A stretch of 47,007 bases of DNA from Pseudomonadales bacterium (GCA_016779385.1 JADHNT010000007.1:1-47007), one strand, 5' to 3'. Positions 9,271 to 17,650 are shown, numbered from the stretch's first letter. Notes: generated by a model from the sequence alone, not told the origin. Numbers and translations: made by a program.

Positions 9271-9290
9271 AATGTGAATAATTCCTATTC
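9271..9290. promoter_or_regulatory. possible Fur-type operator between the MFS gene and feoAB
   Basis: This AT-rich island in a GC-rich spacer contains the interrupted palindrome GAATA-N5-TATTC (9276-9290), and 10 of 19 positions over 9272-9290 agree with the classical Fur box when aligned by eye. A TATGCT hexamer at 9291-9296 could serve as a -10 element for feoA. The fit is partial; the call rests mainly on position upstream of a ferrous iron operon. Confidence 0.35.
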
Positions 9291-9336
9291 TATGCTAGCC
9301 TCCCAGCCCTCTTGCCCCTCTGGAAGGAGTGTCCCC

Positions 9337-9594
9337 ATGTCCCAGCCGCTCTGGGCCCTGCCAAAGGGGCAGCGAGCTCGCGTCCGGGACCTCAGCGAAG
9401 CGCTCCCGGCTGCTCAGGCGCAGCGGCTACGGGAGCTCGGCTTTCTGCCTGGTGCGCTAGTGGAATGTATCCATCGCCCGGCTTTTGGGGCCCCCCGGGT
9501 GTACCTCGTTGCCGGCGCCTGTTTTTCCCTTGAGCGGGAAATGGCGCGGCGAATTTACACCGAGCCGCTAGAAGAGTCTGCCCATGCCTCGTGA
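9337..9594 (+). CDS. feoA: FeoA-family ferrous iron transport protein
   Basis: 85 residues from the ATG at 9337, which has an AAGGAG ribosome binding site at 9324-9329. A longer reading from 9253 is possible but would overlap the divergent promoter and adds unconserved sequence. The protein is a small SH3-like FeoA domain: an N-terminal segment ending in LPKGQRARVRDL, a central RLRELGFLPGALVEC stretch and a C-terminal beta strand, as expected for this family. FeoA is a small cytoplasmic protein needed for FeoB-mediated Fe(II) uptake. The last 11 bases overlap feoB, so the two are translationally coupled. No feoC is present. Confidence 0.9.
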   Translation: MSQPLWALPKGQRARVRDLSEALPAAQAQRLRELGFLPGALVECIHRPAFGAPRVYLVAGACFSLEREMARRIYTEPLEESAHAS

Positions 9595-11413
9595 GACTCT
9601 GCTGGTGGGGAGTCCGAATTCGGGGAAAAGCCTGCTCTTTAACCGGCTGACGGGCCTTTCCCAGAAGGTGGCGAATTTCCCGGGCATTACGGTCCGCCTG
9701 GGCCGCGGCGAGCTGCTAGGCCATGCCGACGAAGTGCTGATCGATTTTCCCGGGACCTATTCCCTCGCGCCCATCAGCGGGGAAGAGCGTATCGCCTCCG
9801 ATGGCTTTCAGGCGGCGCTGGCGCGCGCTGAGGTGCAGCGGGTGCTGTGCGTTGTGGATGCCACGCGCCTCGGGAAAAGCCTGTCCCTTGCGCTTCAGAT
9901 GCTTCGGGAGGGGGCGCGCCAGGGCACGGACGTGCTGGTGGTCGCTACCATGACGGACGCCTTCCCACCCGGGGGCGGGGCCTTTGACGCGGCGGGGCTC
10001 AGCGAGGCCCTGGGTGTTCCGGTCTTTCCCGTCTCGGGGAAAACCGGCGCGGGCTTAGACACCCTGCGCGGCGCCCTCGCGGGCGCCGCTGGTGCTCCCG
10101 TGCCGCCGCGCTACGCGGAGCTTCACGATGAGGCCCTTCAGGCCGAGGCGCAGGATCTCATGGCGCGCTTCGGCGCCCCCGGGGCCTTGCTGCTGCGCGG
10201 GCAAACGCGCCTCGATGGGTTCTTCCTCCATTCGCTTTTTGGGGGGCTCGCCTTCTTCGCGCTCATGGCCGTGCTGTTTCAATCCATCTTCACCTGGGCG
10301 GCCCCGGCCATGGACGGGATCGAGGCGGCCCTTGCCTGGGGCGCCGATGGGCTCGTGCCCCTGCTCCCGGGCACCCTGCTCAAAGACTTCGTCTCCGATG
10401 CGCTCTTCGGCGGTGTTGGCGCCTTCTTGGTCTTCGTGCCGCAGATTTTCGTGCTCACGGTGATCGTCGGCATTATGGAGGACTCCGGCTACATGGCCCG
10501 GGCCGCGGTGATCTGCCATCGCCCTCTGCGGTTCTTTGGGCTCACGGGCAAGAGCTTCGTCCCCATGCTGTCAGGGGTCGCCTGCGCCATTCCCGGTATC
10601 TACGCCGCGCGGGTCGTAGAGTCCCCCCGTAAGCGATGGCTCACCTACCTTGCTGTGCCGCTTATGCCCTGCTCAGCGCGCCTGCCGGTTTACACTCTTT
10701 TGATCGTCGCATTTATTCCGGCAACGCCGATACTTGGGGGGCTGCTTGGTCTTCAGGGCCTGGCGATGGTGGGGCTGTACCTTTTCGGGCTCCTTGCGGG
10801 GCTGGTGGTGACCTCCCTGGTGTCTCGCGTGGCGCCGTCGGAGGAGGACGACCTACCCTTCGTTTTGGAGATGCCGCCCTATCGAGTGCCCGCCTGGGGG
10901 CCGCTCCTGCAAATGGCGCTTCGCCGGTCGAAGGATTTTGTCACTAAGGCTGGGGCGGTGATCTTTGCCGTGACCGTAGTGGTGTGGGTGCTTGGGTATT
11001 TTCCGAATGGCGGAAAGGACCTGGGGGCCTCCTGGCTTGGTGGCCTTGGCCGCTGGGTTGAGCCCCTCTTTGCACCCCTGGGCCTCGATTGGCGCTACGG
11101 CGTGGCCATCCTCACGTCCTTCCTCGCTCGGGAGGTCTTCGTGGGCACCCTCGGGGCGATCTTTGGCATCGAAGGGGCGGAGGAAAACTTCCTGCCCCTC
11201 GCCGACCATATCCAGGCCTCGGGCATGGCCCTGCCGTCGGGCCTAGCCCTGCTGGTCTTCTTCGCCTTGGCGCTGCAGTGCGTGTCGACGGTCGCTGTGT
11301 TGGCGCGGGAGAGCGGCGGCTGGCGCTTGCCCCTTTCCATGGTGGCGGCGTACCTCGTGCTCGCCTACGGGGCGGCCTGGGTGGCGTTCCTTTTCGCCAG
11401 CGCGCTGCTCTAG
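9584..11413 (+). CDS. feoB: ferrous iron transporter FeoB (short form with atypical G4 motif)
   Basis: 609 residues, shorter than the roughly 770 of E. coli FeoB. The N-terminal GTPase domain has G1 GSPNSGKS (9-16), G3 DFPG (54-57) and a G5-like SGK (151-153). The position of the G4 motif, normally NxxD, reads ATMTD (121-125), with threonine for the guanine-contacting asparagine. The membrane half keeps the GYMARAA segment and the two conserved cysteine regions around SGVACAIPGI and MPCSARLPVY. The protein imports Fe(II) across the inner membrane. It overlaps feoA by 11 bp and ends 7 bp before the convergent msrB. Altered nucleotide specificity is possible because of the G4 change. Confidence 0.92.
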   Translation: MPRETLLVGSPNSGKSLLFNRLTGLSQKVANFPGITVRLGRGELLGHADEVLIDFPGTYSLAPISGEERIASDGFQAALARAEVQRVLCVVDATRLGKSLSLALQMLREGARQGTDVLVVATMTDAFPPGGGAFDAAGLSEALGVPVFPVSGKTGAGLDTLRGALAGAAGAPVPPRYAELHDEALQAEAQDLMARFGAPGALLLRGQTRLDGFFLHSLFGGLAFFALMAVLFQSIFTWAAPAMDGIEAALAWGADGLVPLLPGTLLKDFVSDALFGGVGAFLVFVPQIFVLTVIVGIMEDSGYMARAAVICHRPLRFFGLTGKSFVPMLSGVACAIPGIYAARVVESPRKRWLTYLAVPLMPCSARLPVYTLLIVAFIPATPILGGLLGLQGLAMVGLYLFGLLAGLVVTSLVSRVAPSEEDDLPFVLEMPPYRVPAWGPLLQMALRRSKDFVTKAGAVIFAVTVVVWVLGYFPNGGKDLGASWLGGLGRWVEPLFAPLGLDWRYGVAILTSFLAREVFVGTLGAIFGIEGAEENFLPLADHIQASGMALPSGLALLVFFALALQCVSTVAVLARESGGWRLPLSMVAAYLVLAYGAAWVAFLFASALL

Positions 11414-11420
11414 CCGGGCC

Positions 11421-11912
11421 CTAGGCGCCTTCGGGCCAGCGCAGCGCCGGCGTCGCCTCGCCGTCGGACACAAAGCGCAGGGCGAGGCCGTTATTGCACC
11501 AGCGTTGCCCCGTGGGCCTCGGCCCATCGTTGAAAACGTGGCCCTGGTGGCCGCCGCAGCGGGCGCAGTGGTATTCGGTGCGGGGCACGATCAGCTTGAA
11601 GTCCCGCTTCGTGCCCATGGCCTCGGGCAGCGCCTGGGTGAAGCTGGGCCAGCCTGTGCCGCTGTCGTACTTCGCTTCGCTCGCGAAAAGCGGGGTGTAG
11701 CAAGCGGCGCAGTGATAGGTCCCCCGTCCTTTCTCGTCGTTCAAGGGACTGGAATAGGGGCGCTCCGTCGCTTCTTCGAAGAGCACCCGGTAGGCGGCGG
11801 CGCTCACCAGGGGGCGCCAGCGCTCCGGAGCCTCCGTCTCCCCGAAGGTGCGCAGGGCGCCGAGCCCTGGCAAGAGTGCCAGGGCCTTTAGCACCGTTCG
11901 CCGGCGAATCAC
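11421..11912 (-). CDS. msrB: peptide-methionine (R)-S-oxide reductase MsrB, probably Tat-exported
   Basis: 163 residues. MsrB reduces the R epimer of methionine sulfoxide in proteins. Two CxxC zinc pairs are visible (C68/C71 and C116/C119), the substrate region GTGWPSF (85-91) is conserved, and the catalytic cysteine is C139 in RWCNN. The N-terminus MIRRRTVLKA followed by a hydrophobic stretch is a twin-arginine-type signal, so repair probably happens in the periplasm. The GTG start overlaps the stop codon of the upstream acylase gene in a GTGA junction, indicating translational coupling. It is the last gene of the RND-acylase-msrB cluster. Confidence 0.93.
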   Translation of the reverse strand: MIRRRTVLKALALLPGLGALRTFGETEAPERWRPLVSAAAYRVLFEEATERPYSSPLNDEKGRGTYHCAACYTPLFASEAKYDSGTGWPSFTQALPEAMGTKRDFKLIVPRTEYHCARCGGHQGHVFNDGPRPTGQRWCNNGLALRFVSDGEATPALRWPEGA

Positions 11913-14155
11913 GGCCGGGGCTCCCCGGGACGATAGGTGCCGAGGCTATGCGCCGCGATGGCTTCCGGGTAGAAGTACACCTCTCGAAGATCTCCTGCGG
12001 TATAGCGCTCGGCTTGGTCATTGAAATGGCGATCGCTGGGAATGCGGCTTAGGCCGCCGGCGGTGATGGCTCGAGCCCGGACCTTTTCTCCAAATTCCAC
12101 GACGGCGACGAAGCTGTTGCCCCGATTGCCGTACCAGCGCTGTGTGCCATTGCGCGGGGCTGCGCCAAAGGCCGCCAGTGAACCCCAGAAAGAGGAGGTA
12201 AAGGCCACCGGGAGGCTCGGGGCACTGTCGTCATAGCGAAGATCGATGGCGCCGCTTAGGCGCTGGAAGCGGTTGATCTCGCCCCAGGGCGTTTCCCAGG
12301 TGCCGAAGCCCGTTTCAAGACGGGCCAGGGCGTCTTCAAGGGCTTTCAGCTGAACTGCGGGGGCCGCCTCGGCCATCACCGTCAGCATATTCCAGCGATT
12401 AGCCCGCGCCTCGTCGCGCACGGCGGCGCGGAGGGCATCGCCCCAGAAGATGGCTACGGCCGTGGCAACGGAATCGACAGCGTAGCGCCGATCCCAGGCT
12501 TCCAGCTGGGCCATGGCCGGGGCCAGCCCGGTTCGCACCGGGGCGTCCTCAGGGAGGCCCGCAAAGGCGGAAAATAGCGGGGGAAGGAGCGCATCGAAGG
12601 CCGGGAGAGCCTCGTCGTAGGCGAGAGTAACCAGGCCGTTGAGGTCTACGGCATTCATCGGCTCAAGGAGCGCAAGAGCATGGACGCCCCGGGCGTTTTC
12701 GCTGCCGCTATCCATGTACGGGGGATAGTCCTTCTGCCTGGGGCTGTGCTCGGCGCCGGCGGCGGAATAGGGCCAGTTGTTGGTGTTCTGCACCCAGCCC
12801 GTGGGGGGGTTAATGCTGTTGGGGCTCTCCTCAATGGTGTGCAGGCCTTGCCAGTCCGTGCTGGGGTCGCTGCCGTTCACGGGATTTAAGTAGTTCAAGT
12901 CGCTTCGGCGCTTGGGCACAAAGTTCGAATGGAGATAGGCGATATTCCCCGCCGCATCGGCGAACACCGTGTTATTCGAGGAGTTGGTATGCGACTCCAT
13001 GATCTTGAGGAATTCATCGAGGTTCTTAGCTTTGGTTCGGGCATAGCTCTGAATCAGGGCTTGTCTCGGTTCCTCCATGAGGGCTACGGCGATCCAGCGA
13101 TTCCCCTCCGCGCGCACGATGGGGCCGTGGTGCGTCCGATAGGTGGGGTAGCGCTCCTCTGTGAAGGTGCCGTCCTCCTGGGGCATGCGCAGGGTGATGG
13201 TCTTCTGCTCCACGGGGCGAAGCTCATCGCCATAGCGGTAAAACAGGCCGTCCTCCTGGCGAACGATGGTTTCTTCGAATTCGTCGATGTTGTCCACGGC
13301 GCTGGAGGTGTGCATCCACCCGGCCGTTTCGTTGAAGCCTTGGTAAACGAAGAACTGGCCCCAGGTGGAGGCGCCGTAGGCGTTCAGCCCCTCATCGCTT
13401 TTTACATGCGCTTCGTGGCGAAAGTAGAAGGAGGTGTGGGGGTTGATGAGCAGGAGGGCGTTGCCGCTTTCGCTCTTGAGCGGCGAGATGGCAAAGCCGT
13501 TGGAGCCCACGGAGGCACTCGGTAAGCCCAGCGATTCCCCCTGGGAGGCCACGGCGCGAATGGCGCTGCGGGCCCCCGTGCCCTGATCCCACTGGCTAAG
13601 CGGCTGGTTCTCGTAGAAGGCGGCGAGGGCCTCCGGGCGCACGCGTTCGATATCCCCGCCGATGCTGCCCTCGGAGAAGGAGAGCGCCATCCAGGGCTCA
13701 AAGCGAGTCAGAACCTTCACGTCGGCGTCCGGGTGGGTCGCAAGATAGTAATTCAGCCCGTCGGCCCAGGCGTCCATGAGGGCCTGGAGCCAGGGGGGGC
13801 TTTGGTCGTACTCCTGCTTCATCTCTTCCGGGTCGATGAAGAGTTTCATGCGCAAGTCAATCCAGCGGTAGTCGGCGCCGAAAGCTTCCCCCAGGCGCCC
13901 TTGGGAAAAGAGGAAGTTGCGCTCGATGCGAGGGAAGTCGTCCTCGGCCTGCGCGTACATCATGCCGAAGACCGCATCTGCATCCGTAGGGGCCTCGATG
14001 TGGGGAATGCCCCATTCATCCCGGGTGATCGTCACCTTCTGGGCCCGTGCGGCCCAGCGTGCTTCCTCGGCGGAGATCCTGGGTTCGGCCGGGGGCGCGT
14101 TGCCGCCGCAGGCGGCCAACAGCACAGCGATACAACCAAGGACAAAGCGCTTCAT
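11909..14155 (-). CDS. penicillin-acylase-family (Ntn hydrolase S45) lipoprotein
   Basis: 748 residues from the ATG at 14155, which has a GGGAGA ribosome binding site; an upstream in-frame start would add 21 residues ahead of the signal sequence. The N-terminus is a lipoprotein signal with lipobox LAAC (C16). The family autocatalytically splits its precursor so that a serine becomes the N-terminal nucleophile; here that serine is S218 in VGSNGFA. Known members hydrolyse amides such as penicillin G, N-acyl homoserine lactones (PvdQ, AHL acylases) or pyoverdine precursors. This one is probably anchored in the periplasm. It lies 67 bp after the RND exporter gene and is coupled to msrB. The substrate is not evident; quorum-signal acylase activity is only a possibility. 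Confidence 0.9.
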   Translation of the reverse strand: MKRFVLGCIAVLLAACGGNAPPAEPRISAEEARWAARAQKVTITRDEWGIPHIEAPTDADAVFGMMYAQAEDDFPRIERNFLFSQGRLGEAFGADYRWIDLRMKLFIDPEEMKQEYDQSPPWLQALMDAWADGLNYYLATHPDADVKVLTRFEPWMALSFSEGSIGGDIERVRPEALAAFYENQPLSQWDQGTGARSAIRAVASQGESLGLPSASVGSNGFAISPLKSESGNALLLINPHTSFYFRHEAHVKSDEGLNAYGASTWGQFFVYQGFNETAGWMHTSSAVDNIDEFEETIVRQEDGLFYRYGDELRPVEQKTITLRMPQEDGTFTEERYPTYRTHHGPIVRAEGNRWIAVALMEEPRQALIQSYARTKAKNLDEFLKIMESHTNSSNNTVFADAAGNIAYLHSNFVPKRRSDLNYLNPVNGSDPSTDWQGLHTIEESPNSINPPTGWVQNTNNWPYSAAGAEHSPRQKDYPPYMDSGSENARGVHALALLEPMNAVDLNGLVTLAYDEALPAFDALLPPLFSAFAGLPEDAPVRTGLAPAMAQLEAWDRRYAVDSVATAVAIFWGDALRAAVRDEARANRWNMLTVMAEAAPAVQLKALEDALARLETGFGTWETPWGEINRFQRLSGAIDLRYDDSAPSLPVAFTSSFWGSLAAFGAAPRNGTQRWYGNRGNSFVAVVEFGEKVRARAITAGGLSRIPSDRHFNDQAERYTAGDLREVYFYPEAIAAHSLGTYRPGEPRP

Positions 14156-14222
14156 AGGATCTCCCAGGGCGCGAGGAATAAAGGCCCTGACCCTACGTCC
14201 CTCGCGCCTAGGCGGCAAGGGC

Positions 14223-16763
14223 TTAGCGCTCCTTGGCCAGGAGCAGCAGGGCCGGCAGGAGGGTGAGGTTGGCGAGGAGTGCCAGGGCCATGGAAAGGGC
14301 TGTCAACAGTCCGAAGTACACCGTGGGATTGAAGTTGCTGAGCCCCAGGATCGAAAACCCGGCCATGACCGTCACCGAGGTGAAAAAAATGGCGTGGCCG
14401 ATGGAGCGGTGGCTGCGAAGCAGGGCCCCTCGCCCGTCGCCATCACGGGCGAGCTCTTCCCGATAGCGGTGGATGTAGTGGATCGTGTCGTCCACGCCGA
14501 TACCGATCACGATGGCCGCGATGGTGATGGTCATGAGATCAAGGGGCAGGCCGATCCAGCCCATGAGCCCGAGCACCAGCGCCGCGGCAAGCACGTTGGG
14601 CAGGAGCGCCAGGAGCCCCAGGCTGGGGGACCGAAATAGCAGCGCGAAGGTTAGGAGAATGCCCAGGCACACGGCCAAGAGGGTGTTGCGCTGGGAGTCG
14701 AAGAGGCTTTGCAGCATGTTGTTCATCAGCACGGTCATGCCCGAAAGGGTGACCCGCTCGGGGGCGATGCCCAGAGCTTCCGGTAGATCCTCTTGGATAC
14801 GCTTTAGGAACGCATCCCGCCGCAGGCCGCGATCGCTTTCCAGCATGCGCACGGCCAAGCGCACCTGGCTCGCCTCCGTGTCCACGTAGGGCGTCAGGAG
14901 CGTGTCCTTGAAGGCTTCGGGGATGGCCCCGAGCACCAGCGTCAGCTCCGCGCCGTCGAGGGGCCGGCCGTCGTTAAAGTCCTTGGCCAGGGCGTGGAGC
15001 GTTCCTAGGGAGAGCACCTTGCCCGTCTCTGGCTGGGCATTAAGGAAGGCCTCGGCTTCCTCCACTATCGCCACCCGAGCCGGCGTGACCCAGTAGCGGT
15101 CAAAGCCCCTTGACGAAGGGCTCGCCCTCAGCGAAGGCTCCTCTGCTGAGGTTCCGCTCGGCTCGGCGAAGGGGTCCCCGACCGGGTCTCCAAAGGGATC
15201 CCCGAACGGATCCCCGAACGGGTCCGCAGCGGGATCGCTGAAGGGATCGTCGGGGTCGGGGGCCAGGCTTGGGAAGTCGATCAGCACATCTAGAGGCGTG
15301 GTGCCGCCGAGCTTCTGATCGACGTAGCTCATGCCCAGGAAAATTTCCGTGTCCTCGGCGAAGTAGTCGAGGAAGCTGTTCTCCACGTCCAGCCGGCTGA
15401 TGCCGCCGGCGGCGCCGAGGGCGAGGAGCCCGCTCGTGAGCACCAGGGCGAGGGGATGGCGCGCCGTAGTGCGGCCCAGCAGCTCCACGAAGGCCGGGGT
15501 GCGGGGGGTGGCCCCCGTTCCGCCAGCCGGTAGCACGCTAACGGCCAGGGGGAAAAAGATAAAGGTCACCGCCAGGGCCAGGGCAACCCCGACGGTCATC
15601 ATCCACCCGAAGTCCACCACGGGCACGATCCCCGAGGTGACGAGGGAGCCGAAGGCCACCATAGTGGTCACCGCGGTAAAGAAGCAGGGCCAGAACTTCG
15701 AGCGCAGGGTGGCCTCGAGGCGCTCCGGGAGCGATTGCCTGGGCTCAGCCACCTCCAGCTCCCGGAAGCGGACGATGAGGTGGATCGCGAGGCTGATGCT
15801 GATGATGATCAGAAGTGAGGCGAAGTTCGAGGAAATCACCGTGATGGGCCAGCCTGCGGCGCCCAGGAGGCCCACCATGAGCCCCGTGGTGAGGGCCGCA
15901 TTGGCGAGGGGCAAAACCACCCAGCGCAGGGACCGAAAGAAGTAGGCCAGCGTCGCCACGAGCAGCCCGAGCACCCCCAGGCTGAAGCGCTCAAGATCAC
16001 TGCGCACGAAGCGCAGCATGTCGTCAGCGATCATGGGCACCCCGGCGAGGTGAACCGTCGCGCTGCGTCGGTATTGGGCCACAATATCCCGTACCGCCGC
16101 GACGAGGGCCGCCTGCCGCGCGGCGGCCTGTGGCTTATAGGCGTCGAGCGCGGCGACGGCGGCGCTGCGGGCCTCTTCTTCTTTGGGAGTCAGGTTGCGG
16201 CTTTCGGCTTCGAGGAGCCAGCGCTGGCGTTCCCCGAGAAGGCTCTCGTAGGTGTCATCGGGGGTGAGCGTGACCTGGAGGGCAGTGGTTTGCCCGTCCG
16301 GGCTCAGGAGGAGGTTGCGAAAGAGGGGACTCTCGAGCAGTTCCTTCTGCGCCAAGGTTCGATCGGTCGTGGGGTCCCGTAGTGTTCGCACCCCCTCACT
16401 TAAGGCATCCAGGGGGACCGGCGGTGATTGAAGCAGGGGGACGTCGAGCAGGCTTTGCACCGCCTCCACGCCGTCCACGGCCCGCAACGCATCTACCAGG
16501 GCTCCCAGGGTCGTTAGGGCGGGCGCTTCGAAGAGCGGTGTGTCCGGCTCATAGGTGACCACGAGAAATTCCCCGCTGCCATAGCGGGCACTCATGGCAC
16601 GCCAGGTAGCCAGGGCCGGATCGGTTTCCACCACGAGGGAGTCCGAGGAGGCATCAATGCGGAACTGCTGCGCGCCCAGGGCGGCCAGAAGGACGGCACC
16701 TAACAGCAGCAAGGCGAGGCCCCGAGGATGGGTGGCGAGAAAGCGGGAAATGCTGTGGGCCAT
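14223..16763 (-). CDS. RND/MMPL-family exporter
   Basis: 846 residues starting at the ATG at 16763, which has an AGGAG site eight bases ahead; 16 extra residues from an upstream start are unlikely. The layout is that of the predicted RND superfamily exporters (MMPL fold): one N-terminal helix, a large periplasmic loop, a block of about five helices, a second periplasmic loop and a final block of about five helices, in two pseudo-symmetric halves. Relatives move lipids, hopanoids or hydrophobic compounds in the inner membrane. In the second periplasmic loop, residues about 505-532 form a tetrapeptide repeat (consensus GDPF), followed by a serine-rich stretch that looks like an in-frame insertion. 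No membrane fusion protein or outer membrane partner is adjacent. Confidence 0.88.
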   Translation of the reverse strand: MAHSISRFLATHPRGLALLLLGAVLLAALGAQQFRIDASSDSLVVETDPALATWRAMSARYGSGEFLVVTYEPDTPLFEAPALTTLGALVDALRAVDGVEAVQSLLDVPLLQSPPVPLDALSEGVRTLRDPTTDRTLAQKELLESPLFRNLLLSPDGQTTALQVTLTPDDTYESLLGERQRWLLEAESRNLTPKEEEARSAAVAALDAYKPQAAARQAALVAAVRDIVAQYRRSATVHLAGVPMIADDMLRFVRSDLERFSLGVLGLLVATLAYFFRSLRWVVLPLANAALTTGLMVGLLGAAGWPITVISSNFASLLIIISISLAIHLIVRFRELEVAEPRQSLPERLEATLRSKFWPCFFTAVTTMVAFGSLVTSGIVPVVDFGWMMTVGVALALAVTFIFFPLAVSVLPAGGTGATPRTPAFVELLGRTTARHPLALVLTSGLLALGAAGGISRLDVENSFLDYFAEDTEIFLGMSYVDQKLGGTTPLDVLIDFPSLAPDPDDPFSDPAADPFGDPFGDPFGDPVGDPFAEPSGTSAEEPSLRASPSSRGFDRYWVTPARVAIVEEAEAFLNAQPETGKVLSLGTLHALAKDFNDGRPLDGAELTLVLGAIPEAFKDTLLTPYVDTEASQVRLAVRMLESDRGLRRDAFLKRIQEDLPEALGIAPERVTLSGMTVLMNNMLQSLFDSQRNTLLAVCLGILLTFALLFRSPSLGLLALLPNVLAAALVLGLMGWIGLPLDLMTITIAAIVIGIGVDDTIHYIHRYREELARDGDGRGALLRSHRSIGHAIFFTSVTVMAGFSILGLSNFNPTVYFGLLTALSMALALLANLTLLPALLLLAKER
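15104..15151. repeat. palindromic REP-like sequence inserted in frame in the RND gene
   Basis: Two inverted repeats lie side by side: AGCCCCTT / AAGGGCT (15104-15122, one bulged base) and a perfect CCTCAGC / GCTGAGG pair (15126-15132 and 15145-15151, 12-base loop). On the minus strand the sequence contains CTTCGCTGAGGGCGAGCC, similar in style to dispersed palindromic repeats common in GC-rich Proteobacteria. It is read through in frame and encodes a serine-rich loop. Confidence 0.45.
15168..15251. repeat. 12-bp tandem repeat (seven units) encoding a GDPF-type tetrapeptide
   Basis: Seven consecutive 12-base units with plus-strand consensus GAAGGGATCCCC cover 15168-15251. The two central units are nearly identical and the outer ones diverge. 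On the coding (minus) strand each unit gives Gly/Ala/Asp/Ser-Asp-Pro-Phe/Ala/Val, so the array stays in frame and adds or removes four residues per unit in a periplasmic loop of the RND exporter. Confidence 0.9.
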
Positions 16764-16854
16764 GGGGGTGACTCCTAAGGACTTGCTGCGCGTCCAGGAC
16801 CGGTAGAGCATAGCAAGGAAAGCCGCCGCCCCTCACGAGGGCTCAGGAAACCTC

Positions 16855-17325
16855 ATGCTATTTCCGAACTGCGAAGTGGGCGCCTGTCCCGATGAAACCA
16901 CCCTTCGGACCTTCCTCGAGGAGCATCGGGAGCCCATGCGCCTCGCCGTGCTCGACCGCTATGGCACCCCGCAAATCGCCACCCTGTGGTTCCGTTATGA
17001 AGCCGGCGCCCTCTGGGGCGTGAGCCATGCGGAGGCCTGGCTGACCCGACGCCTGCAACGCGCGCCGAAGGTGGGTTTTGAAATTTCCACGGGCCTCGCG
17101 CCCTACCGAGGGCTCCGGGGCCAGGGGACTGTCACTCTCCTTCCAGAAGCGGGAGGCGCTCAGCTTGATTACCTGCTGGCCCGCTATGGCATTGGGGGAA
17201 GTTCTCGGCTCGCCCGGTGGCTCCAGGGGCGCCGGGATCAAGAGTGGGCCCTGCGCCTCGCGCCGAGCAAAGCCACCTTTTGGGATTACGCCCCCCGCAT
17301 GAGGGAGCCCGAGGCCCATGGCTGA
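16855..17325 (+). CDS. FMN-binding split-barrel (pyridoxamine 5'-phosphate oxidase-like) protein
   Basis: 156 residues with the split-barrel pattern of the pyridoxamine-phosphate-oxidase superfamily: MRLAVLDRYGTPQIATLWF (a beta hairpin with the typical small-residue turn), then a basic helix and KVGFEISTG, then a GQGTVTLL strand. Such small proteins bind FMN, F420 or heme and act as oxidoreductases or flavin-binding factors; the true pyridoxine oxidase is longer and more conserved. The start ATG follows a weak AGGAAA site. The gene is divergent from the RND exporter over 91 bp and overlaps the cupin gene by 8 bp, so the two are coupled. Function is unknown beyond the fold. Confidence 0.7.
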   Translation: MLFPNCEVGACPDETTLRTFLEEHREPMRLAVLDRYGTPQIATLWFRYEAGALWGVSHAEAWLTRRLQRAPKVGFEISTGLAPYRGLRGQGTVTLLPEAGGAQLDYLLARYGIGGSSRLARWLQGRRDQEWALRLAPSKATFWDYAPRMREPEAHG

Positions 17326-17650
17326 AACCCATCCCTTTCCGTCAGCGCTCCTGGCGCGCCTGGCGCCCTTCGAAGGCAGCTTTCATGCCCATAAGCTTGC
17401 TGCGGAGGGGGCCGAGGTGCTGCTGGCGAGCTACGCCGCCGGGGAGCACATCCCGGCCCACGATCACCCCACGGAAAACTGGGGGGTGGTACTCACGGGG
17501 TGCCTAGCGCTGACCTGTGGAGCTGCGCCGGAGCGACTTTATGCCCCGGGGGCGTGGTACCACCTGGCGCCGGAGCAGGCCCATGAAGCGCGGTTCCCCG
17601 AGGCTACGACCATGCTGGAGTTTTGGTTCTACCCCCCGGGCAGGGGGTGA
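17318..17650 (+). CDS. small cupin-domain protein
   Basis: 110 residues forming a single cupin barrel. Cupin motif 1 is clear: IPAHDHPTENWG with metal ligands H48, H50 and E53 and a following glycine; motif 2 holds P85 and H89 in LAPEQAHEA. Such one-domain cupins bind a divalent metal and act as isomerases, dioxygenases, sugar epimerases or small-molecule sensors. Its ATG overlaps the preceding split-barrel gene by 8 bp, implying a joint role. Its 3' end overlaps the convergent pdeM by 22 bp. No specific function can be assigned. Confidence 0.83.
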   Translation: MAETHPFPSALLARLAPFEGSFHAHKLAAEGAEVLLASYAAGEHIPAHDHPTENWGVVLTGCLALTCGAAPERLYAPGAWYHLAPEQAHEARFPEATTMLEFWFYPPGRG

